64,000 bases of DNA from Girardinichthys multiradiatus (lineage: Eukaryota > Chordata > Actinopteri > Cyprinodontiformes > Goodeidae). Location of the stretch: positions 38,329,975-38,393,974 of the forward strand of contig NC_061804.1 of NCBI RefSeq assembly GCF_021462225.1, read 5' to 3'. The translations under genes and the position numbers were made by a program. Position 1 is the first letter of the stretch. Each line of letters opens with the position of its first letter. Below, in pieces: positions 35,271 through 47,651 of this stretch. The notes under the pieces were generated by a model, which saw only the letters and a program-made list of their open reading frames with translations, did not search any database and was not told the origin of the DNA.

Positions 35271-35600
35271 ATGTTTCTCAGGGTAAAGAGACACATGGCA
35301 CCGAGCCCCCCTGACTCAGTTACACCGCCATCTCCTGCACCGCAGGGCAAGCCTGGGACCCAGTCACCCAGAGGCCCAGGGCAGCAAAACCGCCCAGCAC
35401 CAAGAAGACACCCCAGAGCCCCTAAGAAATCAAGCAGGTACCAGTCCGGAACTCAGAAGGACCAAGGTACATTTCCATCCCACCTGGTGACCCTTGGAAG
35501 TCAGAAGGGAAGGATGCCCAGAGCCCTGAGAGCCGGTAGTTGGGCATCTATGTGCTACCCATGCCTGCAAGTGATAGATCTCATACCATGGCCTACATAG
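35271..35600 (+). other. GC-rich Pro/Gly-coding patch, probably repeat-derived
   Basis: A 109-codon open frame (starting MFLRVKRHMAPSPPDSVTPP) lies in an isolated GC-rich patch within AT-rich DNA. Its Pro, Gly and Arg bias and c-c-a-g-g-type text resemble a common fish interspersed repeat rather than a gene. No domain is visible. Confidence 0.35.
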
Positions 35601-37020
35601 GGGTTTGTTGGACTAGCTAACAACACTTGTCAAAACATCCACTACTTTTAGAACTTTTATATGGCAGCATTTTTAGAGCTCATTAGAAAAATGAAAATGA
35701 ATAAGATGCCAATTGTAAGCACTGTGCACGATTACTGGCTAGCCATTATGTGTCAACAATGCTAAAGTTGGCACCCACTTCATTGCTTCTGATCATTGGT
35801 AAACTATGGCAGTTTTGGTTATTAGTCTGCATTGAATAGTCTCTAGTTCTAAATCTAAAAGGCCTAGACTTATCAAACCTAAACAGAATTATTCCATACA
35901 GAACATAGGTTCTTTAAAACACAGTTTGAGGTTTATGGAATATTTATTCTACTTGGAGCAATTTTAAAGGAGCCATTTCAATGATGTTTAGGCATTACGA
36001 TCACCCCAGAATTAGATAAGACTAAAGTGTGCTGTTTAAATGCTGGGTCAAACCTAAAATGCAATATGTTACACTGGTTAAGCCATCAAAACCAAAACAT
36101 TACTTTGTTTTTCCAGAGATATTCCTACATTCTTGTCACATCTCATTCTTGTGAACTAAGTATGCTGTATCATCTTGTCTCCTGACCTGGATGTGTTGTT
36201 ACACCACCACCAAATAAGTTTTATTTGAAACCTTGGTGACTTCAGTTTTGTTGGCATCTGTATAATGTTTGATCTATGGCATTTACAGTCACTTCACCTA
36301 TAAAACATCTCAATAATATGGGTACTAGCCAAAAATGTGATGCAACAAAATGTTTAATTTTTTAAACTAGAGTATGTAATTAGCAATTCACTGCATGCTT
36401 GGTAAAGCGCAGTACTTTGTGTAGTTAGCTCAAAAGCAGGTGTGATTGGGGATTCATTTACCTCTCATAAAATTGCATTGCATAACAATCTCCTTTTACT
36501 GGTTTTCTGCCTTTGTAAATTAAATAATACCATGTTTTTTCTAACAATTGCTCTTTCAGATATCCTAAATACAAACCTTGTAGTCTCCTTGTAGCAGATT
36601 CTCATAAACTGCTTGATAAATGTTTATCAAAATTTCCCTTTAGCTCTCAGTAAATATCTTGAATTTACTTGTTCCCTCTTTCCTCTTGGTGTGGCTGCTC
36701 ATTATTTCATTGTCTATACTGTACACACAAGATGAATATGGAACAGTGCCCTCTGATCTTTACATACATAATTTAGCAAGGTCACAGAGAATCTTCTTTA
36801 CATTGTACTTAAATCCCTAAGTCTTCAAACAAGACATGTTATTGTCAGTCAGAGCACAGCTCTGGTAATCATTTACTGATCAATATTTATAAGCTCAAGT
36901 GTGAGTCAAGTGTGATCTTCTGACTGCCTACCAGTTTTATGTAAATGTCTTTGCAGCTTTGTAAACACAAATAGTGAAGGTAAGGCACACAAGCTTACCT
37001 GGAAAAATTGCTAAGGCTGT
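35601..37020. other. Single-copy-like spacer
   Basis: AT-rich, with no gene or repeat recognised. Confidence 0.5.
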
Positions 37021-37023
37021 ATA

Positions 37024-37415
37024 TGTCATATTAGGGGTTGAGGAAGGACCAAAGTGCAGAGAAGGATGCTAGGAGCCAGTGGAATGAGGGTAAGTCACGT
37101 TTTATTCCTTTCCTCCCAGAGACAGATCAGGGCATTAACATACCCGACCAGAACTCGACAACAACAAGGAACCAGCCCGGAACAATGAAAACTAAAGAGC
37201 TTAACTACAAACGGGGAAAGCAGGGGGAACCAATGAACGGCAAGATCAGGTAATCAGGGAATACACAAAGCAGGTGTGGGTGACACTACTGGGAGACAGA
37301 GGGAGTGAAACCAATTAACAAGACAAGACACAGAACTAAGGGTAAACAGAGAACAAGACCAGGTGTAATAAACGAAAACACAAACACAAAACTCAGTCAC
37401 TGGCTGGGTATGACA
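37024..37415 (-). mobile_element. Solo LTR, minus strand
   Basis: The ends are TGTCATATTAGG and GGGTATGACA, with TG...CA borders. On the minus strand an AATAAA lies at 37101-37106, followed by tgcactttggtcc near the 3' end; the latter also occurs near the end of 49345-50034 and identifies the family. Flanks are GTATA and GAATA, an imperfect 5-bp duplication. No internal retroelement genes are present. Confidence 0.65.
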
Positions 37416-37639
37416 GAATAGATGTGCAAACAGTTTTTTATGCAATATTTATTTTTCATACAAGGAAGAAGCACTTCACATCATTTAGTATTTAGTTTAT
37501 TAATTAACAAGTATTACACACAAAAGAAAGCTGGCATTATAAAACATTCACCTCTGTTGCACATTTGTTCTACCAAAGCCTGTTGGCTTCCAAGTCAGCA
37601 CTGATCTGATTAAAGATTAGTGAGACAGAACTGCTGTAT

Positions 37640-39100
37640 ATAGAATCAGAATCAGCTTTATTGCCAAGTTTGTGCAGACAAACAAGGAATTTGACTCTGG
37701 TATACTTTGCTCTCAGTGAAAATTAAAAAAAATATATATATACAATAATGGAAATAAAAAAGATTTTTTTAAATATATATGTAAAAACAATTGACTTAAA
37801 AATTTAAAATATAATGTGAGATCAGCCTCAGTATGCATGGTGGTGTTCTGAAACTCTGACTTCATCAGAGAAACAGCCTGGGGAAAGAAACTGTCTCTGA
37901 GGTGGCTGGTTTTAGCAGACAGCAATCTGTAGTGCTGACCTGAAGGTAAAAGCCTGAACAGTTTGTGTGCAGGGTGTGTGGGGTCTCTGTAAGTCTATCA
38001 TCATCTCCACGGTCTTTAGTGGATTAAGTTCCACGTGGTTCTGACCACACCAGTGAACTAGCCACCTGCTGTCTGTATGCAGACTCATCACTGTCCTGGA
38101 TCAGTCCAATAACAGTGATGTTATCTGCAAACTTCAGGAGTTTCACAGACAGGTCTGCTGAGGTGCAGTCATTTGTGTAGAGGGAGAAAAGGAGTGGGGA
38201 GAGAACGCACCCCTGGGGGGCGCCGGTGCTGATAATTCTTGTGCGGGAGAACATGCTCCCCAGCTTCACCTTCTGCTGCCGGTCCTTCAGGAAGCAGGTG
38301 ATCCACTGACAGGTGGAGGCTTTGGTGGAGAACTTTGAGCTGTGTGAGCTTCTGCTGAAGGATGTCTGGGTTGATGGTGTTGAAGGCTGTGCTGAAGTCC
38401 ACAAACAGGATCCTGGCCTACATCCCTGGGTGGTCGAGGTGTTGCATTTCAACCTGGAAAGACTCACATAATGGAGAAACAACAAGATGACGGTTAAAGA
38501 GTTTATTGATGAAAGATTATTTCTTTGGCGCTCGGACCCCTGAGGTAGACGTAAACGCTGAGAATGAAGTGGGTTTGAATAAACATTTTAGGATTATGAT
38601 TAGGTACGTCTCCCCCCCCTGGGATCCGATCCTGGTGGTGGCGTAGGCCTTGGTATGGAAGGAGTTGGGAGTCTATGGTGGAGAAGGGGTGGAGGAGGGT
38701 CGAAGCTCAGCAGAAGAGTGGTGTCTTCCATGCAGAAGGTCTTTAAAAGTGATGCCCTGGGAGATGATTGGCCAAGGAGGAGTGCGGACCTGCCTTTGAT
38801 TGGAGCAGCCAGTGAGGAGTTATTGGACGTGGCGGGGTGGTGAGTCTTCCATGTTGAATTTTCGTTTAAACTCCATAATGAAGTGTAATCCCAAGTTGAC
38901 TGCATCATCTCCCGACCTGTTTGCCCAGTAGGCAAACTGCAGGGGGTCCGGCAGGGGGACTGTGATGTCCTTCAGATGCTTCAACACCAGTCACTCAAAG
39001 GATTTCATGAACACAGACGTCAGGGCGACAGACCTGTAGTCACTTAATCCTGTGACGGTGGGTTTCTTGGGTACTGGGATGATGGTGGAGAATTTGAAGC
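37640..39100 (-). pseudogene. CR1/L2-like LINE, 3' part, broken
   Basis: On the minus strand, from 39100 down, text corresponding to [14 protein letters not shown] and DAVNLGLH precedes motif A (DFSTAFNTINPDIL, near 38390), then STGAPQGCVLSPLLFSLYTN (motif B) and KFADNIT (motif C with the second Asp changed to Asn). A frameshift lies near 38330. The C-terminal HLRDSFFPQAVSLM is near 37890. The 3' end is caataaagctgattctgatt at about 37642-37661, a GATTCT-type tail usual for this clade. The element is split by R1 copy b at 38448-38871. Confidence 0.8.
38448..38871 (-). repeat. Dispersed repeat R1, copy b, nested in LINE
   Basis: The reverse complement of 358-732 interrupts the LINE between its DAVNLGLHFI and HPGM*ARILF coding blocks. 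Flanks TGCAT (38443-38447) and TCCAT (38872-38876) look like an imperfect 5-bp target duplication, so R1 is a real mobile unit of about 425 bp. Confidence 0.75.
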
Positions 39101-40110
39101 GCATCAATTGGTCTTGGATTTAATTTTAATGTACCAGAAAGAAAAGGAATTAACATATTTCCTTTTTTATCATCTTAACAAGTATGCTCTGTTTGGGTTG
39201 ATCTAGCACATAAAATCACAATACAATGCTATGAAAAATATTTCCCCCCTTACAGATTTCTTCTGTTTTTCTTTTTTGTCTCATTTACAGTTATAAATGT
39301 ACTAAATATGTGTTAGACAGTCTGCTGTAAGATTAGATTTTAATTGTATGAAAAAGGTATGAAAAGGGATCTGAAGTAGACTTTTTTATTTGTTTGTATG
39401 TTTTCTGTTGTGAATTAAACCAGATTAAACTGAGCTGAATTAAATCCAACTAATGTTGAGTAACTTACGTCACAACAATGGACATTTTAAAAACAGCCCA
39501 ACTCTATGGACCTCTATCCTACTTTTTTCTGATGATAATAAAACAATTAGTTGCTCTACAACACATTATTTAGAAAAACATAAAAATGAGAAGAAAAAAG
39601 TATTTACGCCCTTACAGATTTCTTCTGTTTTTGCCTGTTACGGCTGGCTCAAAACTACAAAAAAAACAAAACAAAAAAACGAGCCAGGACACAAAGCAAA
39701 AAGCAACTTAATTTTTGTTTTCAAACTCAAGTGAACCCAAAATGCATAAAGAATGTGAGTCAGTAACTCAGCAGTGCGGGAATACAGGCATGTGTGAAGT
39801 GTTGCATGCAGAAAATCAAAAGCTTTGTTGTAATGGGATTCAGAGATTTGTTTTGAAACCCATGAAAGATTAAACTGCCAGAGCTTTAATGCTGGAAGAC
39901 CAGGCCCAAGAGATCCCAGTATGCCCTAATGCCCCAACCTCGCCCTCTGAGTATCTGCAATGCAAAACAAGAGCATGAAAAGGAAAGCCAAAAGCAGCAC
40001 CCAAGATGGGTGGGGGCGCCACATTGCTTCTCTTTACACTTACATTTTGTAGCTCTTCAAACAAATTTCAGTATCAGACAACTATAAGCTGAGTAAGTGC
40101 AATATGGAGT
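39100..40110. other. Spacer with short direct repeat
   Basis: A 32-bp stretch ending cttacagatttcttctgttt occurs at 39239-39270 and 39601-39632 with two mismatches. This may mark the ends of a small DNA element. Nothing else is recognised. Confidence 0.4.
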
Positions 40111-40114
40111 TTTG

Positions 40115-41325
40115 AAGTGATGATTTTATTTACAGATAGAAAAAGCTATCCAAATCCATCTAGCCCTGTGTTAAAAAGTGTTTGGGAACTGAGGAATTGT
40201 TTAAGCTTTGTAGGTGGAATTCTTTCCCATTGTTGCTTGAAGCACAACTTCAGTTGCTCAACAGTACAGGGTCTCTATTGTTGTATCTTGCACTTCATAA
40301 TGAGACACACATTATTAACGGGGGACAGGTCTGGACTGCAGGCAGGCCATTCTAGTACCCTCACTCTTTTACTACGAAGACTCGCTGTTGTAACATGTGC
40401 AGAATGTGGCTTGGAATTGTCTTTCTGATAAAAAGCTGGGAAGTCCCTGAAAAAGATGTTGCTTGGATGGCAGCATTTGTTGCTCTAAAACCTGTATGCA
40501 CCTGTCAGCATTAAAGGCGCATTCACAGATGTGCAAGTTACCTGTGCATTGGACATTAATATACCACCATACCATCACAGATGCTGGCTTTTGATCTTTG
40601 TGCTAATAACAGTCCAGATAGTCCTGGATAGCGGAGGACACAACATCCATGATTTCCAAAAACAACTTGAAATGTGGACTTGTCAGACCACAGCACACTT
40701 TTCTACCTTGCATCAGTCCATCTCAGATGAGCTCGAGCCCAGAGAAGCCTGCACCATCTCTGGGTGTTGTAGATATATAGCTTTCGCTTTGCACGGTAGA
40801 GTTTTAACTTGCACTTATAGCTGTTGTGAAGAACTGTGTTAACTGGCAATGATTTTCTGAACTGTTCCTGAGCCTATGTGGTAATATCCGTTAAAGAATG
40901 ATGTTGTGTTTTATGCAGTGCCTTCGGAGGGATTGAAGGTCACAGACATTAAATGTTTGTTCTTGGCCTTGCTCTTTATGTGCAGAGATTTCTCTCGATT
41001 CTCTGAATCTTTTGATGATATTATGGACTGTAGATGATGAAATCCCTAAATTCCTTCCAATTGTACATTGAGAGACGTTGGACTATTTGCTTTTGTAGTT
41101 GTTCACAAAGTGGTGAACCGCGTCACATCCTTGCTTGTGAACGACTGAGCCTTTCAGGGATGCTCCTTTTATATTCTTTTGTTGCCACCGTCCAAGCTTT
41201 TCTGGAATGCATTACAAGCAGCAAATTCAAAATGAGTGAATATTTACAAAAAACAAACCTGTAAACATAAATATCTTGTCTTTGCAGTGTATTCAATTGC
41301 ATGTAGGTTGAACAGGATTTGCAGA
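40115..41325 (-). mobile_element. Degenerate Tc1/IS630-like DNA transposon
   Basis: On the minus strand 40372-40578 encodes [18 protein letters not shown], then RCIQVLEQQMLPS and HLFQGLPSF. This resembles the middle of a Tc1-like transposase (V-M-V-W block to just before the second catalytic Asp), but the catalytic QQDN motif is destroyed. Surrounding text such as gatttccaaaaacaacttga matches a common fish DNA transposon, as does the right end attcaattgcatgtaggttg. The copy is heavily decayed and is truncated at about 41325 by the next fragment. Confidence 0.6.
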
Positions 41326-41326
41326 T

Positions 41327-42195
41327 CAGCCGGGGTCCCACCCTGGAGCCAGGGCTGGGGTCGCGATTTGTTGGAGCACGTGGTGGACGGGTTTCTCCTT
41401 GCGGGACCCGGCTGGGCCAAGTCCGAACGAGAGACGCAAGGCCATTCCCCAGTGGACACACCACCTGCAGGGGAAATCATGAGGGACCAGTGCAAAGAGG
41501 ATCGGGCATCTGACGAAGGTGGAGATGAGAGCCCGATCTCTAGATGCTTAGGCTGGCTCTAGGGACGTGGAATGTCACCTCGCTGGAGGGGGAAAGAGCA
41601 GGAGGTCGAGAGATATTGATTAGAAATAGTCGGGCTCACCTCCACGCACAGCGTGGGCTCTGGAACCCAGCTCCTCAAGAGAGGCTGTATTCTCTTCTAC
41701 TCTGGAGTGGCCCGTGGGGGAGAGGCGTCGAGCTGGGTTGGGTTTGCTAGTTGTCCCCATTTCAGCCGCCTCGTGTTAGGGTTTACCCCAGTGGATGAGA
41801 GGGTCGCATCCCTGCACCTCCGGGTTGGGGACAGGTCTCTGACTGTCGTTTCGGCCTATGGGTCGAGCGGTAGTACGGAGTACCCGTCCTTCTTGCCCCC
41901 CTTGTCACCTGGAGAGGCGTGATTGGGAGGAATGGCCTCCCCGGATTGAATCCGAGTGGTGTTTCATTATTGGACTTCTGTACTAGTCACGGAGTGTCCA
42001 TATTGAACACCATGTTTAAGTTTTAGGGTGTTTATCAATGCAATTGGCACCAGGACAACCAAGGCAGGAGGTCGATGATCGACTTTTTTGTCGTGTCTTC
42101 AGACCTTCGGCCACATGTTTTAGACACTCGGGTGAAGAAAGGGGCTGAGCTGTCCACTGATTACCACCTGGTGGTGAGTTTGAACCGCTGGAAGA
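41327..42195 (+). pseudogene. LINE APE endonuclease fragment (RTE-like, clade uncertain)
   Basis: In the plus frames, LALGTWNVTSLEG (near 41555) is the endonuclease start with its catalytic Asn, LVLGFTPVDERVASLHLRVG and [19 protein letters not shown] lie in the middle, and MIDFFVVSSDLRPHVLDTRV and a TDYHLVVS block (SDH-type motif, altered) lie near 42075-42180. A deletion at about 41900 removes the segment that normally carries the GDFN motif. No reverse transcriptase follows. Frame changes between blocks confirm a dead fragment. Confidence 0.7.
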
Positions 42196-42328
42196 GGAGA
42201 AAGCCGGACATTGTATCAATGTCCTGTGGCAAAATCCAACTGGGCTTGAGCTTAAAGTTACACACTTATGACCAAACATTCACCTTCACCTTTTGCTAGA
42301 GAGCAGAGTTCATGGTTGAATGTTGATA

Positions 42329-42532
42329 TTATATTCTTTTGACAGCAAATGCTTTGTTAGTTTTGCACCATATGTAATTGGATGGACACCTCTCAAAAAG
42401 CTGCACTTTTGTCTCATCAGTAAACATAATGTTTTCTTGTGGATAATCAAGATATTTTTGAGAAATGTGAGTCATGACTGAACCATCTAAGTGGTTCAGA
42501 TCATCAAAACAACAGACTGTTTCAGCATTCAC
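42329..42532 (-). pseudogene. Tc1-like transposase fragment
   Basis: On the minus strand IMFTDETKVQLFERCPSNYI is the block around the first catalytic Asp of a Tc1-like transposase. Upstream residues (FDDLNHLDGSVMTHISQKYL) are only loosely similar. No terminal repeats or other catalytic motifs were found. Confidence 0.5.
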
Positions 42533-42774
42533 TGTGCAAGAGAAAGTTTTGAAACAGGAATTAACATGTGCATGATAAGCTCCACAAAGGACCCAGCCAC
42601 AGTATGGACTGTGACATAAACAGTGCTAACCACTGCACCGTGAATTCCTTTGCATCGTTTTTTTTTCTCAACTTTTTCTCAGCTATTTTACTCAATTATT
42701 AAAATGAATCATACTTCAGTAAAAGTTAAATTACTAGTTCAAAAAAGTAAAAGTACACCAATTTTTTCAATCTT

Positions 42775-43850
42775 GTTCCGGTACCAAATAAAACACACCC
42801 ATCAGTCCTCAATGACTATAGACCTATTGCCCTGACATCCCACATCATGAAGGTCCTAGAGAGACTCCTGATGGCCCACCTGAGTAAGCAAACAATAAAC
42901 TATCAGGACCTCCTGCAGTTTGCTTATCGCTGTGGAGTTGGAGTTGAAGATGCCATCATACACCTGCTTCAACAAACCCACTGTCATCTGGACAAAGTCA
43001 GTAGCACTGTGAGGATCATGTTTTTGATTTCTCCAGTGCATTTAACACAATCCAACCTGATTTGCTTTGTCAGAAACTCCAGAAGACTCAGGTGGAGGCC
43101 ACAACAATCTCTTGGATCAAAGACTACCTGACAAACAGACCACAGTTGGTGAGACTGAAGGGTTGTGTGTCTAACCAGGTAGTCAGCAGCACAGGAGCAC
43201 CACAAGGGACTGTACTCTCACCATTCCTTTTCACTCTGTACACTTCAGACTTCAGACACTCCAGTACAAGACAGACTCCTGTCATCTGCAGAAATACTCG
43301 GATGATTCTGCAATCGTGGGGTGGATCAGAGATGGACAAGAAGCTGAGTACAGGAAGGTGGTGGACTGCTTTGTGGCATGGTGTGGAAACAATCATCTCA
43401 TTTTGAACGTGACTAAAACAAAGGAGATGATTGTAGATTTTAAGAGAAACAGAAATAAGTCAAAAACTATTTCTATCATGGGAGAAGAAATGGAGATGGT
43501 GGAGGAGTATAAATACCTCAGTGGTCACCTGGACAACAGACTAGAGTGGAGATGCAACTGTGAAGCCATCTACAAGAAGGGACAGAGCAGACTGTACTTC
43601 TTGAGGAAGCTTAGGTCTTTTGGTGTTTGCAGCAAGATGCTGCATATCTTCTATAAGTCTGTTGTGGAAAGTGTGATCTCTTCTACCGTCATCTGCTGGG
43701 GAAGCAGCATCAGAGCCAGGGACTTAAAAAAGCTCAACAAGCTGATAAAAAAGGCTGGCTCTGTTCTGGGGACTCCTCTGGAACCTCTGGAGATCATTTT
43801 GCAAATAAGGATTCTTCATAAATATAAGTATTTTTGAATTTGAATTGAAT
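42775..43850 (+). pseudogene. CR1/L2-like LINE reverse transcriptase fragment
   Basis: The plus strand shows LNDYRPIALTSHIMKVLERL (RT fingers), LLQFAYR, then motif A (FDFSSAFNT) in another frame near 43030, SSTGAPQGTVLSPFLFTLYT (motif B) and YSDDSAIVG (motif C, near 43300, both Asp kept) after a second frameshift. The C-terminal block SRLYFLRKLRSFGVC and a run of TGAATT-type repeats at 43830-43858 follow, the latter probably the 3' tail. The endonuclease half is absent. This is a 5'-truncated LINE, the usual outcome of target-primed reverse transcription. Confidence 0.8.
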
Positions 43851-43859
43851 TGAACTACT

Positions 43860-46130
43860 TTTCAGCAACTATGGAATTTGATGCAATGACATTCTGCCTT
43901 AGATTGTCCTTTCCTTTTTTCTCTAACACCTGTTACGCTCAGAATTAAATGGTTGTGTTCAATCATTGAATGTTCATTTATATTTTCAATCTCTTTATAA
44001 AAGTTCCTGTGTTCTTGATAAACTCATCCATGAGCCAAAGAGATACAGTCTACCTGAAACCAATTGTTGCTCTGTGATCCAGTGTTTCATGTTGCAAGTG
44101 TTAAACTACAATTGCACCAACATTAAAGTAGGTACTCTTATTAATTAGGAGGCCATCTTCCTTTTCCTTCACTGCCCTACAGCTTCTCATTCCCGACACA
44201 GACTAATCTGTGTGTCTCACTAAAGTGCAGTGCAAACAAAAACATGCCTTCATGTCCGATATTTTTTTTAAATCCCATATGTCCCAGTGGGTCGTTTCTA
44301 TCATTCTATTCCTTAGGGCTTTAAGATACAAAGCACAAAGGAAAGCTCTTGCTATTTGTACCAACCTTCACTTTTACATAACAAAGCCTTTAATGCTCTC
44401 TGGTGTCTGAATCATTGTTGGTGCCCTGTTATTTGCAAACTCTGGGTAAAAGCTTACTGGTTTTATGGAGCTTCTAACAATTAGCTTTACTGCTTCTCAT
44501 CGAAGCTAATCTTGTTTTGTTTTTTCTTGGATTACAAGGCAGTACCCAAAGAGCAACAATTGTAGTAAGTAAATATCTTTAATCTATTTTAACAGATCAT
44601 TTTTTTACTGTGCTAACTCTTTTGTTGATATGTACTGATATGTGACAAAATGCTATTAGGTATAAAAATCTGCTGACTACTGGAATTGGCCAATTTTCCT
44701 TTTGATTGGCCCTAACTGGTTACTGGTTGGTCCACCAAACTAACTTCTCATTATCAGTACGCGCTGACAACATGCTGTTACTTGGTTAGCTATTTTCAGT
44801 GAACTGTTTAAAATGATGTCAAAGAGAGTAGAAGCTATGTTAGCTAAATTTTCTGACATGTTGAGACATTTCTGTTGAGACATGCTGGAAGAGACAGCAA
44901 GAGCTTCAACAGATAACAGGAAGGCTCAAAGTAGCTCTCATCATTTTGAGCTTTCAATTTCTGTCTGTCATGGAACATCCTGGATGTGGAATTGATGACA
45001 ACCATTTAGGGATCTACATTACATTAACCACAGAATATAGAGACTGTTGTTTAGTAACACTAGTTGTAAGAGCTATGCTAATTGCTAATAAAAGATCCCA
45101 AACACATTTTAAAATGTCAACTTTGTGATCTTTTGTTTCCTATATTTTATGTAAATATTAGTATAGCAATGTTTTACAAAGACAAGGAAGGTTAGAAAAA
45201 AGTATTTTATTCAAAGTAATTATTTTTTGTCTTGTTATATTTTAGTTCTCAAAAAAATTTAAACAGACTAAAATTAAAATTTGCATGTCAAAGGTTTCCC
45301 TTCAAATATCTGAAATATGCCCCTAAAATCTTATTGCATTTATTTTTCATACTGTACATATTTGTTTTGTATCTTTAACAAAGTTAACCAACATGCACCA
45401 AATGAAGCTATGCCGCTCTAAAAATGATTTTTTTGCTCTCTATCCTTATGTGTAGCTCAATAACAAACCTGCTCAGGACTGTTAAAGTTAATGTTTGAAA
45501 ACACACATCCTTTCTTTGGTGGAAGTGAGAAGCAGCCACAGATGAGCAGTTAAGTTGAAATGTTTTGTCCATATTGGGAATCATCTAGCAAGGCCTTCTC
45601 ACTGTGCACCAGTGCTGCCAAGGTTATGGCTCATTAGTTTAGATTATGAGGTTCTTCCAGACAACACATCTCCATTTCTGATGTAATATGTGTGCAAATG
45701 CAGTTCATAGAATTATGCCAAAACCAATAGGGAAGTGTTCACATATCAGAAATATACTATTCCTCTGGCTATTCATAACATGTATTCATTAATTTGTCTG
45801 TTTGATGCAAATCTTTAGCAGAATAATTTAAGCACTGATAATGTAAAATGATATATGGTTTGTAACACAAACCTGCTGCTTCACAGCCATGTAATGTGTT
45901 AAAAATGTAATGGAGGATAACTGAAAAAAGGAAAGCCAAAGTAAATATTTTAGGTATCATAAGCACCATTTTCCCTAACAAATGCTTTTAACAAAAGCAG
46001 TGCTGCTGTAAAGATTTTCAATTTCAAAGTTCAGCAAACAGTTATTGAGCGGAAAGTAAATCCACAAGGCAAAAACAGAAAAAGCTGTAGCAGTAAGACA
46101 GAGATATTCTTGGGTTGCGTTCATACGTAT
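43860..46130. other. Single-copy-like spacer
   Basis: About 2.3 kb of AT-rich DNA without recognised genes or repeats. Confidence 0.5.
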
Positions 46131-46594
46131 ATACACAGTGTCTCACAAACGTGAATACACCGCTCACATTCTTGTAAATATTTTATTATATCTTTTCGTG
46201 GGACAGCACTGAAGATATGACACCTTGATACAATCTAAAGTTGCTGGGAGCAAAGTGGGTACATTAAAATGTCCAAATTGAGCCCAATTAGCCATTTTCC
46301 CTCCTAAGTATCAGTTGACTTATTGCATGACACTTCATGAAAAAGAACTCTCTGATGAAATGAAATAACGCTACAAGATTGCCAACACCCTGAAACTGAG
46401 CTGCTGCGTGGTGGTCAAAACCATACATTAGTTTAACAGGACAGGTTCTACTCAGAGCAGGCCTCACCACCATCTACCAAAGAAGTTGAGTGCACATGCT
46501 CGGCATCATATCCAGAGGTTGCTTGTTTAAAATAGATGTTTGAGTGTTGCCAGCATTGCTGCAGAGGTTGAGGGTGGGGGGTCAGCCTGCCAGT

Positions 46595-46989
46595 TGTTGT
46601 AGAAAAATTTGTTTTTACCAAGACAGAGACTGATGATTGTCACTCAGAATCAGCTTTATTATAATCTTGCAAGAGAGAAGGATTTTTTTACAGCTTTGGA
46701 GATACGCTCAGTAGTGTTGCCAAATCGTTCTGACTAGACAAAGCAAAAGTTCTCCTATAAGCCACAACAGTTTTCAAGGTAACTCTCATGAGACCTGTTG
46801 TCCAAGACATAATTTTAACAGTGTGGCATACGTATCATCTCACACAGCTGCAAGCAGAAGGCTGAGAAACCATTACTCCAAGAATATAAAAGAGAAGAAT
46901 GGAACAACACTGAGGGGTTCTAATACTTTTGTCAGTTCCTGTAGAGTATCAAAGACAAATCAAGCAAGGCACTAAAAATTTCCATAACA
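46595..46989 (-). repeat. Retroviral 3' LTR
   Basis: A 395-bp unit that on the minus strand starts TGTTATGG and ends CTACAACA. A polyadenylation signal AATAAA lies at 46655-46660, about 60 bp from the 3' border, consistent with a U3-R-U5 plan. The first 57 bp in this orientation recur at the other end of the provirus. Confidence 0.8.
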
Positions 46990-47003
46990 ATCCACCCTCT
47001 TTG
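46990..47003 (-). promoter_or_regulatory. Polypurine tract
   Basis: The minus strand reads caaagagggtggat directly before the LTR's TGTTATGG. This is the expected position and composition of the plus-strand primer for retroviral reverse transcription. Confidence 0.7.
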
Positions 47004-47651
47004 ATTATAATGAAACTAGTTTCATATGTTATCGAACACTGAAGAAAACAATAAAAGACATTTTACTGAATGACAATGAAGGAAAGTATAAGAAAATGTA
47101 AATATAAAAGTGAATTGATTAATAATAAAAATTAACAATACAATTAGTAATAAAAAATGAATACAAAGATGATTAATAATAATAAAAACGAATGAAAATG
47201 TATGAATTAGTAGGAAGAAACAAGTAATAAAACTAATTACTAAAAACCGCAAATTAAAACTTCCAAATCTACCATAACTGTCGACCTCTGTGTGGGCAAA
47301 AACAATCTGTCAGATGGAAACGTTGTGTATAAAACACCTATCAACTTACTCTGTAGGGGGAAATTAATGTAATCAATAACATTTTAAGGAATGACCAAAT
47401 AAACCGAATACACAAAGAATATAATGAATTAGAAAACTCAAAAATCAATGAAAGCAAGAAAAATAAAAGATAATAATAATAAAATTTATTGTTTTTTTTA
47501 ATTTTTACAGGGACAGTGCACAACAATACATTGACCTAAAAATAGGAAATATGCATGGTGCCAGGTTATAGCAAAAGATGCGAATTTCTACCTGTAGTCC
47601 CTTGACAGGTTGATGTTAATTATACAACACAATCGTAACAAACCTCGCCCC

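Noticed and set aside
35271..35600. Pro-rich 109-codon open frame as a host gene
   Set aside because: Composition and isolation suggest repeat-derived GC-rich DNA; no domain, splice signals or promoter are visible.
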